From Orobanche coerulescens (lineage: Eukaryota; Streptophyta; Magnoliopsida; Lamiales; Orobanchaceae), in assembly GCA_033398695.1 (NCBI GenBank), contig CM065819.1:2901501-2965500 (forward strand): a stretch of DNA of 64,000 nucleotides, in the 5' to 3' direction. The notes beneath the pieces are model-generated. The model was not told where the DNA came from and did no database searches. It was given only the letters and a program-made list of their open reading frames with translations. The position numbers and the translations under genes are program-made. Numbering within the stretch: position 1 is the stretch's first letter; each line of letters starts with the position of its first letter. Below are positions 47,895 to 59,319 of this stretch, one piece after another.

Positions 47895-47909
47895 ATCTCC
47901 CACTTGCAC
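47895..47909 (-). promoter_or_regulatory. Element E polypurine tract
   Basis: ATCTCCCACTTGCAC on the plus strand reads as a purine-rich primer on the minus strand, directly before the 3' LTR. It is the same as in B. Confidence 0.85.
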
Positions 47910-49527
47910 TCAATGCCGCAAACTATGGTATCTAATACCCATACTCTCCAGATGTCTCTCTAAGACCTTCTGAGATAGTGGCTTGGTAAGCGGATCAGCA
48001 ACGTTATTTGCTGTTTCTACTCTCTGCAGTGTAACATTCCCATCCCCAACCATTTCTCTAACAAAATGATATTTTCTCGCAATATGTTTGGTGTTGTGGT
48101 GAGCCCTAGGCTCCTTAGCACATGTCTGCGGACTCGTCGTTGTCACAAAACAGTGTCACGGGCTTCTCTGCGTTAGGAACCACTTGAAGTTCCTCGGTGA
48201 ATTTCTTTATCCAAAAGCTTCTTTAGCGACCTCGTGGCTGCACGATATTCGGCTTGACATGTAGAGATAGCAGTCGAACTTTGCTTGGCACTTCTCCAAG
48301 AAACTGCCCCACCATTCAGAGTAAAGATATACCCTGATGTGGACATGTGAGCATCCATGTCCCCCGAAAAATCTGAGTCTGTATAACCCATCACTCTTAG
48401 TTCTCCACCGCCGTATGTAAGAACCAAGTCTTTAGTCCTCCTTAGGTACTTAAGAATGTTCTTTCTGACGATCAATGTTCCTGCCCTGGATTTGACTGAA
48501 ACCGACTTACTACGCTCACAGTATAGGCAATGTCCGGTCTAGTGCAAATCATTGCATACATAAGGCTACCTACTGCCGAAGCATAAGGTACCTTTCTCAT
48601 TTCCTTTCTATATTCCTCACTTTGAGGACACATTTCTAAGGAAAGTTTTGCACCATGTTGCATAGGTAGAAACCCTCTTTTAGAATCTTCCATCCTAAAT
48701 CGCTTCAGGATCTTTTCTATGTAGAGGGCTTGGGAAAGACCTAACATTCTTTTCGCTCTATCCCGGTAGAGACGAATACCCAGAATATAGGTAGCTTCTC
48801 CCAAGTCTTTCATTGAGAACTTTTTAGAAAGCCAAGCTTTCACAGAACTGAGCATTCCTACGTCATTTCCTATAAGTAGAATGTCATCTACATATAGTAT
48901 TAAGAACGCAATTTTGCTCCCACTAACCTTCTTGTAAATACAGGGCTCTTCTTCGTTTTGGACAAAATCAAACTCTTTGACTGTCTCGTTAAAACGAAGA
49001 TTCCAACTCCGTAAAGCTTGCTTCAGTCCATAAATGGCACGCTAAAGTTTGCATACTTTATGAATATTGGTTTGAGATATGAATCCCTTAGGCTGTTCCA
49101 TATAAATCTCCTCCTCGAGGAATCCATTTAGGAATGCCGTTTTCACATCCATTTGCCATATTTCATAATCTAAGTGGGCTGCTATAGCAAGCATCATGCG
49201 AATATACTTAATCATAGCTACAGGCGAGAAGGTCTCGAAGTAATCGATTCCTTCTCTTTGGGAATAACCCTTTGCCACAAGCCTGGCCTTATAGGTATCA
49301 ACCTTGCCATCACCATCAGTCTTTCTCTTATAGATCCATTTGTTTCCAATAGGCACTATGCCTTTAGGACGATCTACTAAAGTCCAGACCTGATTAGCAT
49401 GCATTGAGTCTATTTCAGCTTCCATAGCTTCTTGCCACTTGGTGGAGTCAACGTCTACCATCGCTTGGTCGTATGTAGAAGGATCATTCTCTTGACTACT
49501 TTCTGTCATCTCATGGACACCCAGTTC
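47910..49527 (-). pseudogene. Element E reverse transcriptase and RNase H
   Basis: Minus frames 49509-49042, 48855-48472, 48475-48173 and 48146-47910 follow one another. The first has VDSTKWQEAMEAEIDSM, YKARLVAKGYSQREGIDY and QMDVKTAFLNGFLEEEIYM (the catalytic Asp region). The second has KDLGEATYILGIRLYRDRAK. RNase H follows with GYTDSDFSGDMDAHMSTSG and TKHIARKYHFVREM, then ADPLTKPLSQ at the end. A stop near 49042 and frame changes near 48473 and 48160 interrupt it. Confidence 0.9.
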
Positions 49528-50595
49528 CTATTGATGCAGATATCCATACCTCTCAGGTAATTGAGAAATTCTACTAGACTTGCGAGGTTGTATTTGTATT
49601 TCATAAGGTTCGGTTCTTATATCTTGCATAGGTGTCTCATTTGGTGTTTCTTTTATTTCGTCCAAAGAAATTTTTCTACCTGCACCTACTTCCTGAATAA
49701 ACTGATCTTCCAGGAAGTGTGCTTGTATAGCAACGATGATCCTATGATCTTCGTGCATGTAGAATAGATATCCCATGGAATCCCCTGGATATCCTATGAA
49801 ATGACCTTTCACAGACCTAGTTTCCAATTTCTCTACTTTAGTCTTATTGACATAAGCAGGGCATACCCAAATCCTAATGTGATTAAGACTTGGTTTCCTA
49901 CCTCTCAACATCTCATGGGGAGTCTTAGGAACAGATTTGGAAGGACATCTGTTCAAGATATGCACAGCAGTAAGGAGCGCGTAACCCAACAGATAAATAG
50001 GTAGATCAGTATAGTTAAGCATGGAGCGAACCATGTCCAACAAGGTTCGGTTCCTTCTTTCTGATACACCATTTAATTGTGGAGTAGCTGGAGGAGTGAA
50101 TTGTGACACTATTCCTAGTTATTTTAAGAACTCATCAAATTCGGTACTCATGTACTCACCACCCCGGTCTGACCGAAGAGTCTTAACATGGTTACCTATT
50201 TGATTTTCAACTAGGGCTTTAAATTCCTTGAATTTATCAAAAGCTTGAGACTTATGTTTCATTAAGTACACGAATCCATACCTGGTATGGTCATCAGTGA
50301 ATGTAATGAAATACTGAAAGCCATCTCGTGCCACTTTAAAAGGGCCACAGACGTCGGTATGGATCAATCCAAGTTTTTCAGCAGCTCTTTCAAAAGTCCC
50401 TGCAAAGGGTAACTTAGTCATTTTGCCTTGAAGGCAAGATTCACAAGTTGGATAGGGATCTGATCCCAATGGCCCCGTAAGCCCATCTTTCTCCATTTTA
50501 TGAACCTTGGTCTGACCGATATGACCAAGTCTAAGATGCCACTTAAGTGCTTGGTTCGTTTCATCCCTACCACGCTTCCTAGTTATAGTGTTCAC
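49528..50595 (-). pseudogene. Element E GAG-pre-integrase and integrase
   Basis: The minus frame 50595-50119 holds ALKWHLRLGHIGQTKVHKM and TCESCLQGKMTKLPF (His-Cys module), and the core LGLIHTDVCGPF and LRSDRGGEYMSTEF with two catalytic Asp residues. A single in-frame stop at about 50119 separates it from 50109-49528, which carries NGVSERRNRTLL with the catalytic Glu. A further stop at about 49528 precedes RT. Confidence 0.9.
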
Positions 50596-50610
50596 ACTTG
50601 TCTTATTCTT

Positions 50611-51840
50611 TCAATTTAAATGGTATAAACCATTTAATAATGTAGCAGTACCAACCAATTTATTTCTGAAATAAATACGATAGGACCCATCTCTAATAAA
50701 GAAGTGAAATCCCTTTCGGTCCATGACTGGAATTGATACAATATTCTTGTGCCCCTTGGGCAAAACAAGTACATCTTCTAAAGTGAGAATAAAACCAGAT
50801 TCTAAATCCAACATAAGGGATCCGATATCAGAAGCCTCGACACTATGCCCACTTCCGACGGTGACCATAACCTCCACTGAATCCAGCTTCCTACTTCGTT
50901 CCAGATCCTGATTCATTGTACAAATGTCAGAACTCGCACCGGAATCAAGTATCCAAGAAGTAGAATATACAGTTACAGAACAATTTGTTTCTAAAAGTAG
51001 TAGTTCCGTACGTGAAGGCGCATTACGGTCAAGCTTTGGACAATACCTCTTCCAATGGCCTAGCTCACCGCAGTTGAGGCATACATCCGTTTTCTTGGCC
51101 CCTTTGCTCTTTTGAACCATTGGGGCCTTGCCCCTTTCCTTGTCGATCTTGGCTATCGGACCTAACTGCTTCTTGTTCTTTTTCTTCTTATTCTTGGACT
51201 TCCAAGTCTTAGAAGAAATCACAAGTGCAGCTTCCTTTCCCTTTGTCTTTATCTCGAGATCTGGCGGTCGTCGTTTGTTCATTAGCCCAGCTAAGTTACA
51301 TGCAATCTCATTGCGGTTGAAGTTCATGACAAATTGGGAAAATGAGTCGAAGTGACTGCAGGATAAGGTCGGTTTGGAGAGATGCATGCATCGAAAATCA
51401 AGAGCTTCCAATCTCTCAATCATCGAGATCATCTTGAGGACATGGTCCCCAACCTTCTCTCCTTCCTTCATCCTAGCGCCGAATAATTGCTTTGATATCT
51501 CATATCTAGCGGTTCGGCTATGCTCTCCATAGAGCTCGGCCAGTGCGCTAAGATGGCTCGTGAAGACGTCATCTTTTCATGGGCACGTTGAAGCTCATTG
51601 GTCATTGAGCCTAACATGTACCCTCGCACTCTTATGTCGTCTTTTACCCATTTCTCATGGGCATCGACATCTTCTGATTGGCTCGGGTTCTTGCGGGAGC
51701 CCGGGATGTCCGCCTCAAGACGTATCCCAAGATTTCCATAGTTAGGACAATCCTCAAGTTCGAAGCCGATCCATAGTTCGGACCGATCGGGACGTTCTTT
51801 TCAAGTAGTATAGCGAGTGGGTTCATTGTCATATTGAGAG
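50611..51840 (-). pseudogene. Element E gag and protease
   Basis: Gag begins near 51832 (MTMNPLAILLEKN) and is frame-shifted by about 51500. The frame at 51471-50611 continues gag (EKVGDHVLKMISMIERLEAL), a basic linker, a zinc knuckle CLNCGELGHWKRYC (about residue 133), and the aspartic protease with WILDSGASSDIC (about residue 170). Gag and protease are in one frame, as expected for copia. Confidence 0.88.
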
Positions 51841-53508
51841 TTTTGTTAAGCTGAGAGAATAATATGAGATTCGTTAGTGATTGTTTAATTATGATCCGAG
51901 TAAAGAATTTAAGGACTTTCTTTATTCATAACTCGGCTCCCACTATTTTATCGGCATTTACACACTCCCATGTTAAATCCTAAGTCTTGGGTGACTTCAT
52001 AGTGGTGATCGATTTCTTTACAAAGTTTAATAGAGGGCAACCCATACGGTTTATATTCTATTATTCTTTATAAAGTGGTGTCTAATACCAACCCATCTAA
52101 TGGATGATTCGATCTTCTTTTACCCCTAGTTCACTTGCCCTCAACCCATTAGGTTTCTATGGCTCGCTGAACTATCTAAGTTTAAACCGTCAACTCCTAT
52201 TAGTCTGACAATTGAATCTTATCCGGCAACCCATACGGTTTATAGGGGTTTGATTTGTCACAACCAAAGGCATCTAATGCACTCTAGGAATTTATCAACT
52301 TTCCCCAAAAATATTACCCCGACATACTCGGAAGAATAATATTCCGGTTTAGATTTCAATTTTCCATGAGTTTGACGGAGGGTAGGAAACCTCATAACCT
52401 TTATAACTTAGTGTTTGTAAGTGGGAGTATTAACGCGATTATATGTTACACTTTGCACATTAATCCGTTTATAAGCGCGGTTTGTGGTTTGTCAATCATT
52501 CAAAATGAAAAACAATAAATAGCAACCTAGTTACTACCAACATATAGCTCATGGACTTTTTCCTAAGTATTGGGCCAAGCCAAATAAAGAAAGGAAAAAT
52601 ACAGTATTGATTCTTCGTCTTCTAGTCGGTCGTCTTCGGTCTTCGTCATAGCCATATGAATAATTACATCATTGAACAATACGTCCTATAATACATATTT
52701 TCTAGTAAAAATAAATAGGCTCAAAATGGCCTTTACAACCATATCGAATCGAACAAATCAACAACTAAGTCCACGAGCTATATCACCATCACGTAAGGCA
52801 TTCCATACAACATGTAACGGTAAATGAAATTAAATAATCAATTAATATATTAATCCAATTAATATAAAAATTAATCTATTTAATTTCTACAATATTAATC
52901 AAATTAATATTTATAATCGTCATTTTAATCCGTTCAAAGTAATCCGGCCAAAACAATATTCTCGTCTAATAATTTTCCTTAATAAAAAGATATTCCAAAT
53001 ATTTTATTAAATCCAATTAAATCCAATTTAATTTTCGAAAATTATTACAACGAAATATAAACACAAAAATAGAGTCCCGAAAAATCCAGATGTCGGGCCC
53101 ACGGCCCGATTCAAAATCGGGCGAAAACTCGAGAATCGCCGGACCGAGTCACTCTCGGCCATCGCCCGGCAGGCTGGCGAGCAGCTACAATAGCCTACCG
53201 AGTCACTCTCGGCGGCGACGGCGATCAATAAGGCTGCCCGCGTCTCTTCGTGCGGTATTTGTGTTTAACCCCCGTTTTACTCATTTTTTCGACTCGCTTC
53301 CAAAACGAAAAAGTTTCTTAACTTCATGAAGAACTTATAAATCAACGAAAATCAAATTTATCAGATTTACAATTCACATAAAATAGTCGAAACTTGACTT
53401 ACTACGAACGATTAAATTTCTTCGATTATATCTATTATGATTCTAAATCATAAACATCATCAAATAACATTCCAAATGCAAAGATGATCGTATATAAGAT
53501 ATATTTGA
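51841..53508 (-). other. Element E 5' leader
   Basis: A long (about 1.7 kb), AT-rich non-coding leader lies between the primer site and gag, homologous to B's leader. A GC-rich island at 53090-53230 contains two copies of CCGAGTCACTCTCGG (53144 and 53198), an inverted repeat with a 5-base centre. No real gene is present. Confidence 0.75.
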
Positions 53509-53525
53509 CCTCGCTCCGATACCAC
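53509..53525 (-). promoter_or_regulatory. Element E primer-binding site
   Basis: On the minus strand, TGGTATCGGAGC follows the 5' LTR after one base, complementary to initiator tRNA-Met. Confidence 0.88.
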
Positions 53526-55332
53526 TATTGGGATTCCACAGAAAATAAATGCAACGGAAGAATAACGGAATCCCTAAGAGGATCGATCAAGTAACGTATA
53601 TACGAAAAGAAAAATACGAAGATCAAGGAATCAAAGTCCCATACCTATGATGTCTCTGAAAAACCTTCGTATGATGATGATGATGAAGAGCCTTTCGTTC
53701 CAAGCACCTAAAGCAAGATGCCTCTACTTCACACGCCGGAACTTGATGGAAAAATCGACAAGCTTCCTTTCTTCAAGAATGCGGCTAGGGAAGCTTGTAG
53801 GAATTTTCTCTCTCAATGTATTCTTCTTATATCTTGTCTCTAAGATCAAGATGAAGTTTTCAACCTTTCTCTCTCAAATTCGTGATTTTGAGTTCATACA
53901 AGAAGAAGTTGTTCTCTCTCCTTTTTAAAGACTTTTATTTAAAAAAAAATGAAAGTCTTCCTTTAACACATGATTGAGGGTATCAAATACACCTCACATA
54001 TGTCACCTAGTGACATAAAATAAGTATATAAGAGACAAGAGAGGGAGGAGGGCGGACTTAAGGGAAATTTCCAAGAAGACGGGTCGAATTTACTCGGCTC
54101 GTGTACTGGATGTTCGTCAAAATGAATCCCTCGTGTACCGGATGTTCGTCAAACGAATCCGTTTTATTTCCAATGTGTTTGTACTAATTAATTAATCCAA
54201 TTAATTAATTATATCAAACACAAATATATATTTCTCTAAGAAATATAATTTATGAATTAAAGTAATCACCCAGTAACCTACTTACAATTCATAAGACCGC
54301 TATTTGATTTATCCGATAAATCAAACTTAGATATCTAATATCTAATATTATAAGAGAGATTATTAATTCACATTTATCCATCAATGATCCTATTGCGCGA
54401 CTCCGTAGGTTCGTCTCAGCCGGCATTGGGAGGAACCAATGAGTGCGGGCGGACTTAGCTTGACTGGCGGGCCGCCGTAAACCCCAACTGAGAACGAATG
54501 AACGAATCATTCCAGAACTATTATGTCGTGAATACTATATACGTATAGACCCTTCATCAGATATCCCGGTCAAGTCTTCGGGTCACGGTAAAGTCAAACC
54601 CTACTGTTGACTAAACTCTATACATGTGTTAATGCAAATCAAGACCGACTGATTAATAGTGTATCTAATACGACTATATCAGAATGCTTTGGCCAAAGAC
54701 TTATGATCTTATTTGCCATTAACCGTAACAGGAGATAGAATCCTTTCTTGGTGTTCAGCAAAGACTGCTACCTGCCCGTATAGTCCGCACTTCGAGGTCG
54801 ACTCAGCAATTAAGCAAATGAGTCTAACTACTCTAATGACAAACTAAACGTCACAGACACATCTTCTACTGAACCCTCAAGTCAAAGGTCCACGTATACT
54901 ATCACAACCTTTCGATTCGTCATCGACTCTCCGAGAGTGAATACCGTGTGACTGAATTGAGTATGAGTCATGTTCGAGTATACTGGTCCCACCAATATAC
55001 TTATAACTATGCTATCAAGACGTGCACACATCCTAGCATCAGTTATACAAGTCTTATTAAAACTTAATGTCCTGTTAAGTTTTATCGACTTGCGAAATAG
55101 TTAAGCATTCGAGCTCTAAACACTTCTAGTGCCTATCTCCTTATCTCCATAAGGAGTAGAATGTTCACTCTCAAATGCAAGGACTATTATTCTATATACC
55201 AAATCACAATGCTAGTGATATACAATAATATAGAAATAATAATTGCCTTATTAAATATAATATTCATAATTACAATACAATTGCTCTCACTCTCTCATCC
55301 TCTGAGTGGCATTCGAGGGCATATTCCTAACA
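53526..55332 (-). repeat. Element E 5' LTR
   Basis: The 1807-bp LTR pairs with 46058-47894. Its inner end on the plus strand reads TATTGGG where the other copy has TGTTGGG, so the terminal CA of the minus-strand LTR is mutated. A deletion of about 25-30 bp relative to the other copy lies near 54726. Confidence 0.93.
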
Positions 55333-55337
55333 ACAGG

Positions 55338-55949
55338 GACATCCTGGGGTTTAGCTTCATAAAAGGCTCGAATCCTGGCCTCCTGAACAGGCCACGGGCA
55401 GAACTCGGCCTCCATCAATTCCTTAAACTCGTCCCATGAGACCTCACGATCCTGAGGTGCAACAGCTTGCCACCAGCTAGCCGCATCCCTTGATAGGAAG
55501 TACTGGGCAACTGGCACCTTACGTGCCTCTGGACAATTCACGGCCATGAAAACTTTATTCATCTCATTAATCCAATCTTCCCAGCCGATCGGATCATTTG
55601 CACCAATAAGTTGGGGAGGACGCATACGAATAACATCTTGTAACCACTTATCAGCCCCAGTGTCAGTAACAGGAGGTGGTTGGTTAAGCTGTACCGCCTG
55701 GGTTAAAAGAGCCATCTGGTTCGCCACTTGCTGCAGTATGGTGGCAACACCCACATCCGGTTGGCTCCCTGTAGAAGTTCCCAGACTGGCTGACGGCTCC
55801 CGATGACTACTGGTGCTAGGTTGAATAGAATCCGAAATGCTAGGCTTAGCTGAGCCTTCTACCGAGCTGAGGGACATGGCTGCTCCACCGGCTGCGCCAC
55901 GCCCTCGGCCACGACCACAGCCGCGTCCACGTCCTCTACCAGTTGACAT
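55338..55949 (-). CDS. Element A gag, N-terminal segment
   Basis: The ATG at 55949 is preceded by one base and an acceptor-like TTTCTTTAG. The product begins MSTGRGRGRGCGRGRGRGAA, then has a Ser-rich linker, GVATILQQVANQMALLTQAV, and the capsid-like region WLQDVIRMRPPQLIGAND, YFLSRDAASWWQAVAP and EFKELMEAEFCPWPVQEARI. It is open up to the E insertion at 55337 and continues at 46052. The RG-rich N-terminus is shared with D and may bind RNA. Confidence 0.9.
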
Positions 55950-55960
55950 TCTAAAGAAAA
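55950..55960 (-). promoter_or_regulatory. Splice-acceptor-like site before element A gag
   Basis: On the minus strand, TTTTCTTTAG ends at 55951, one base before the gag ATG. The pyrimidine run upstream is good. Paired with the donor at 57254, it would remove 1304 nt including the primer site. Confidence 0.55.
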
Positions 55961-56134
55961 AATGTAAGTAAAATCATAAGAATAGCTCGAAGCAATGCCA
56001 TCTAGAATATGGACTTCTCATGTCCCATAATCGAATGATAGTGAGTGAATGAAGAGGGTAAATAAGATAGGGAACTTACAAGTACCGGTCGTACGAGATG
56101 ACGGCAGCGATCCGACAGCCTAGGTATCCATAAA

Positions 56135-56151
56135 CCTAAGCTCCGATACCA
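56135..56151 (-). promoter_or_regulatory. Element A primer-binding site
   Basis: The minus-strand text TGGTATCGGAGCTTAGG lies five bases after the 5' LTR and is complementary to initiator tRNA-Met. It is identical to C's. Confidence 0.9.
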
Positions 56152-56689
56152 AATTCTGTAACACCCCCCGAGATATTCGGAGAATATCACAGCGCCGTAA
56201 ATCCCGACCTGGGATCCACTAGGCTTATCTCACTCACAACGTATTGAATTTGATAAAATCCACTTGGGAATCAATAAATTCGATACAAACAAGGAAGTTC
56301 AACCACAGACAAACAATACCATGAAGAAATACAAGAAGTTGTACGACAATGGAAAAGGCCTTTCCTAAAGTACTCGAGTACCATTTATTATTACAAGGAT
56401 AAAATGGACCAAAGAGAACAACGACCAAACAAAATGGAACACAACTAGCCACAGTATCACGCCTCGCCATCCTCATCGTAGCGTCCCGGTGCTCGCTTGT
56501 ATGCTTCCTTAGGACCTGAAAAACACAAAAGTAATTTTCCCCAAACGAGAGGGGTTAGGGCAAGTATTAAAACTGAAATGTCAAGTCTTATACATAAAAG
56601 CATATGCACCAATTCAAAGCCATGATAATGATTTTCCGGAAAATACAATTATCCAAACATATTTGAAAATGATGATATCTCTTGATTAA

Positions 56690-56830
56690 CCGTGGACTCG
56701 ACAATGCGCGAATCCCTCCTCGACCCCGTCAGATCATCTCGGAGTGGCTAACCCAAATGTTCACGGAACCGACATAAGCGGAACCCTCTTCGACCCCGTC
56801 GGGTCCTCTCGGAGCGAATGAAAGCAACTC
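56690..56830. repeat. ~70-bp repeat in element A 5' LTR
   Basis: CGACCCCGTC plus TCTCGGAG recur with a 70-bp offset (56721 and 56791). The position within the LTR and the unit length match the unrelated minisatellites of C and D. Confidence 0.7.
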
Positions 56831-57250
56831 TCACAATCACATGCATTACTTTTCACATTTAAGAACATAACTTTCACAAGGATCACTTGCCTGGAATCGA
56901 GAGGAAAGGGTACGAACGACAAGGTACCAAGATTGAAGGATTCGACAACTCCGAACCTAGACAAGTTCGTAATTCAATTATCAAAACCCCATCGGTATGA
57001 AAATAAGTTGGAATCACCCGAATTTACTACCCCGATACATGTGTTCCGGGAATAATTCTCTTGGATAGTGAATCGCAAGTCAAATATCCCAAACACTCAA
57101 GAACTCCATAAATATACCAATAAATCCGTAGGAAAACATGTATCCAAGGTAGATAACTTGTAATCGATATATTCTAACATAACAACAAGCTGGATCGAAG
57201 AAATCGGATGGAAAATCCCCAAATCCCGAAAATCTAGGGTTGTGAGAAGT

Positions 57251-57258
57251 TTACCTTG
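57251..57258 (-). promoter_or_regulatory. Splice-donor-like site in element A 5' LTR
   Basis: The minus-strand text CAAG|GTAAAC lies about 180 nt after the TATA-like box. Confidence 0.5.
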
Positions 57259-57447
57259 ATTTGGAGCGGTGGAGAGGATTAAACGTTGATAAATCCGAAC
57301 TAGAAACTCAAAGATGTTGCTAGATAATTGCAGCTCGAAGAACTCCTCACAAATCGCCCGGAATCGCCTAAAATCGTCCAAGGAGGTGAAGGAAGGAAGA
57401 AATGACGATTTGGGAATGGAGATGTCCTATTTATGCTAAATAGGGAC

Positions 57448-57871
57448 TAGCGTGCGCTAGCCATGAAAAATAGCGCACGCTATCGGACTCACCAGGCAAT
57501 CCAGTAGCCTCTGCCAGCTCCATTAGCGTACGCTAACAACTGCTCATAGCGTGCGCTAGTGACTTCAATTAGCGTGCGCTAATTATTTCTAATAGCGTGC
57601 GCTACCTGGTAGTCAGTGCCCAGTCCAGAACCTACTATCCCCAGCTCTGCTCTCTTTAGCGCACGTTACTCTAGTAATGTAGCGTGCGCTACCACCAAAA
57701 TCTAGCGTACGCTACCAGTCACACCTAGCGTACGCTAGGAATTCCCTTTCCACCCGGTAGCTACCGGACTGCTCGCCTCAATACATTAGTAGCGTGCGCT
57801 AATTATAACGGATAGCGTGCGCTACCCTCACTAAATTAGCGTGCGCTACAAGGTGTGCGTAGCGTGCGCTA
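57448..57871. repeat. Palindrome array in element A 5' LTR (TAGCGTGCGCTA)
   Basis: Fourteen units start at 57448, 57471; 57524, 57547, 57570, 57593; 57657, 57680, 57703, 57726; 57790, 57813, 57837, 57860. Steps inside groups are 23 bp (once 24). Groups of four recur every 133 bp. Forms include TAGCGTGCGCTA, TAGCGTACGCTA and TAGCGCACGCTA. The TATA-like box lies about 22 bp beyond the last unit. Confidence 0.93.
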
Positions 57872-58125
57872 CCCATTACACGAAGGTAGTATAATCGCAT
57901 CAAGGATCCGAAAACAGCGACGATTCGAACAAGAAAAGGGGTAAATCCAATTGACAAGAGTTCCAAGATCAATATAAGTTTGCCAAACACTTACACGAGC
58001 GTAAAAATTACAAAGCACAAAAGTAGAAGATTTACAAAAAGTACGGGTATTACACATGCCATCCCCAGGTGGAAGAGTAACAACTCACCGATTTCAAGAC
58101 CACAACTCTCAAAGGTCAAACACAT

Positions 58126-58127
<2 letters not shown>

Positions 58128-58158
<31 letters not shown>
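58128..58158. repeat. (TA)n microsatellite
   Basis: About 15 TA dinucleotides in a row lie inside H. Confidence 0.95.
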
Positions 58159-58160
<2 letters not shown>

Positions 58161-59319
58161 GAGGTACCTTGCTAGAATGGCCATATTATCCAACACGTAC
58201 TCACGACCCAGAACTATATCAATTCACAAGGGAGCACAAGATTTCAACAGCACTGAATGACACAACCAATATCACACAACTCACATATTCATCCATAACC
58301 ACGTGACTCCAAGCACATAATTTCACAAGAGAATTACACTTTACATTTACCGACACCATAATCATACATAATGACATCACACGAAAGTAAGGTGATCCTA
58401 TACTCGTCACTAGCACACATATCCAACTAAGCATATTAATTCCCGACACACACGGTTCACCTTTACGAAAACCATGATGGTAAATATACCGATACTTTAA
58501 AAAAATGGTTATAGATATTTATTTAGCACATATCGACACTTAGCAACCATTATATCCACAAAACACGTAATGTATGGGCAAGATACTTGCCTCGAATAAC
58601 CACAACGCAGAGAATCGGCCGAAGTAGGTTGGCACGAACCGACTACGAACTCACCGACTCCACCGAACGACAATCCGCAACAAAGAACTACTAACGATAA
58701 CAATAACAACGAAAATGAATTCCAAAGTACGACCCAAAGTCGCTGAATTCAAAGAACAAATGACGAAAGTTCAAGCATTTCCCCCAAAACGGCCAAGAAC
58801 ACGATTCGTTCCGTCAAAACCCGAAAATGGAATTCCAAGTTGAAATATGGATATACAATCCATAGAATATGCTTAACAACATCATTTAACCACAAACGAT
58901 CCATCAAAAACGGATGAAAAACGAGATCGAGAACAAATCCCCCAAAAAGTTAATTTGAAGGAAATCAAGAAATATACTTCGATTCGACGAAGAACAATGG
59001 ATTAAATGATGTTAAACACAATAATACTACCAAGATTAATCATACCCATCATGAATTAATCAACAACACGGAACGAATCGGACAAAAATGCAAAAACCCC
59101 CAAATTCACGAAATTAGGGTTCTAAGGAAGGTTACCTTGATTCGCTGGATCAAAAGATGATAACGGATGATTGATTGATGATATGAACTCAAGAACTTCA
59201 TGTATTTGTTGTTAAACAACATGGCTCCATGGTAATATCACCCTCAGTCGCGGAAGAGAAGGAGAAGAAGGAGAAAAATGGCCCAAAACCCGTGTGCAGG
59301 ACCATAAATAGGCTGCACA

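Larger units (their letters stand above)
46058..55332 (-). mobile_element. Element E: Ty1/copia retrotransposon inserted in A gag
   Basis: LTRs 46058-47894 and 53526-55332 are flanked by ACAGG (46053-46057 and 55333-55337). The primer site next to 53526 and the purine tract next to 47894 set minus orientation. The internal order gag-PR-IN-RT-RH is that of copia. It is a relative of B: internal regions and leader align throughout, but E keeps the RT segment that B lost. Confidence 0.94.
1..58054 (-). mobile_element. Element A: Tekay/Del-like Ty3/gypsy retrotransposon, split by five insertions
   Basis: The element reads on the minus strand. Its 5' LTR is 56157-58054. Its coding parts are gag 55949-55338, gag 46052-45793, zinc knuckles and protease 35042-34059, RT 34058-33419, RT end and RNase H 24920-24272, and integrase 6708-5178. 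Its 3' LTR is 5142 to beyond position 1. Domain order gag-PR-RT-RH-IN is typical of Ty3/gypsy. The IN ends in a chromodomain-like tail, and the GR-rich gag start also fits the Tekay/Del clade. Pieces on each side of B, C, D and E rejoin after removal of each insert and one 5-bp TSD. The left end is outside the window, so A's own TSD cannot be checked. Confidence 0.9.
56157..58054 (-). repeat. Element A 5' LTR
   Basis: The 1898-bp LTR reads on the minus strand from TGTAATACCC (58054) to GGGTGTTACA (56157). In reading order it has the palindrome array (57871-57448), a TATA-like CATAAAT (near 57435), a splice-donor-like site (57255/57254), and a 70-bp repeat around CGACCCCGTC (56721 and 56791). 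The region 57887-57889 is the unoccupied counterpart of the CACTA insertion site. Confidence 0.93.

Noticed and set aside
56135..56151. tRNA-Met-like sequence
   Set aside because: Only 12-17 bases match the tRNA 3' end; it is the primer-binding site of the retrotransposon, not a tRNA gene.
57448..57871. Regularly spaced repeats resembling a CRISPR array
   Set aside because: Units are 12-bp palindromes with 11-bp gaps, inside an LTR of a plant retrotransposon, with no cas genes. CRISPR repeats and spacers are longer and prokaryotic.
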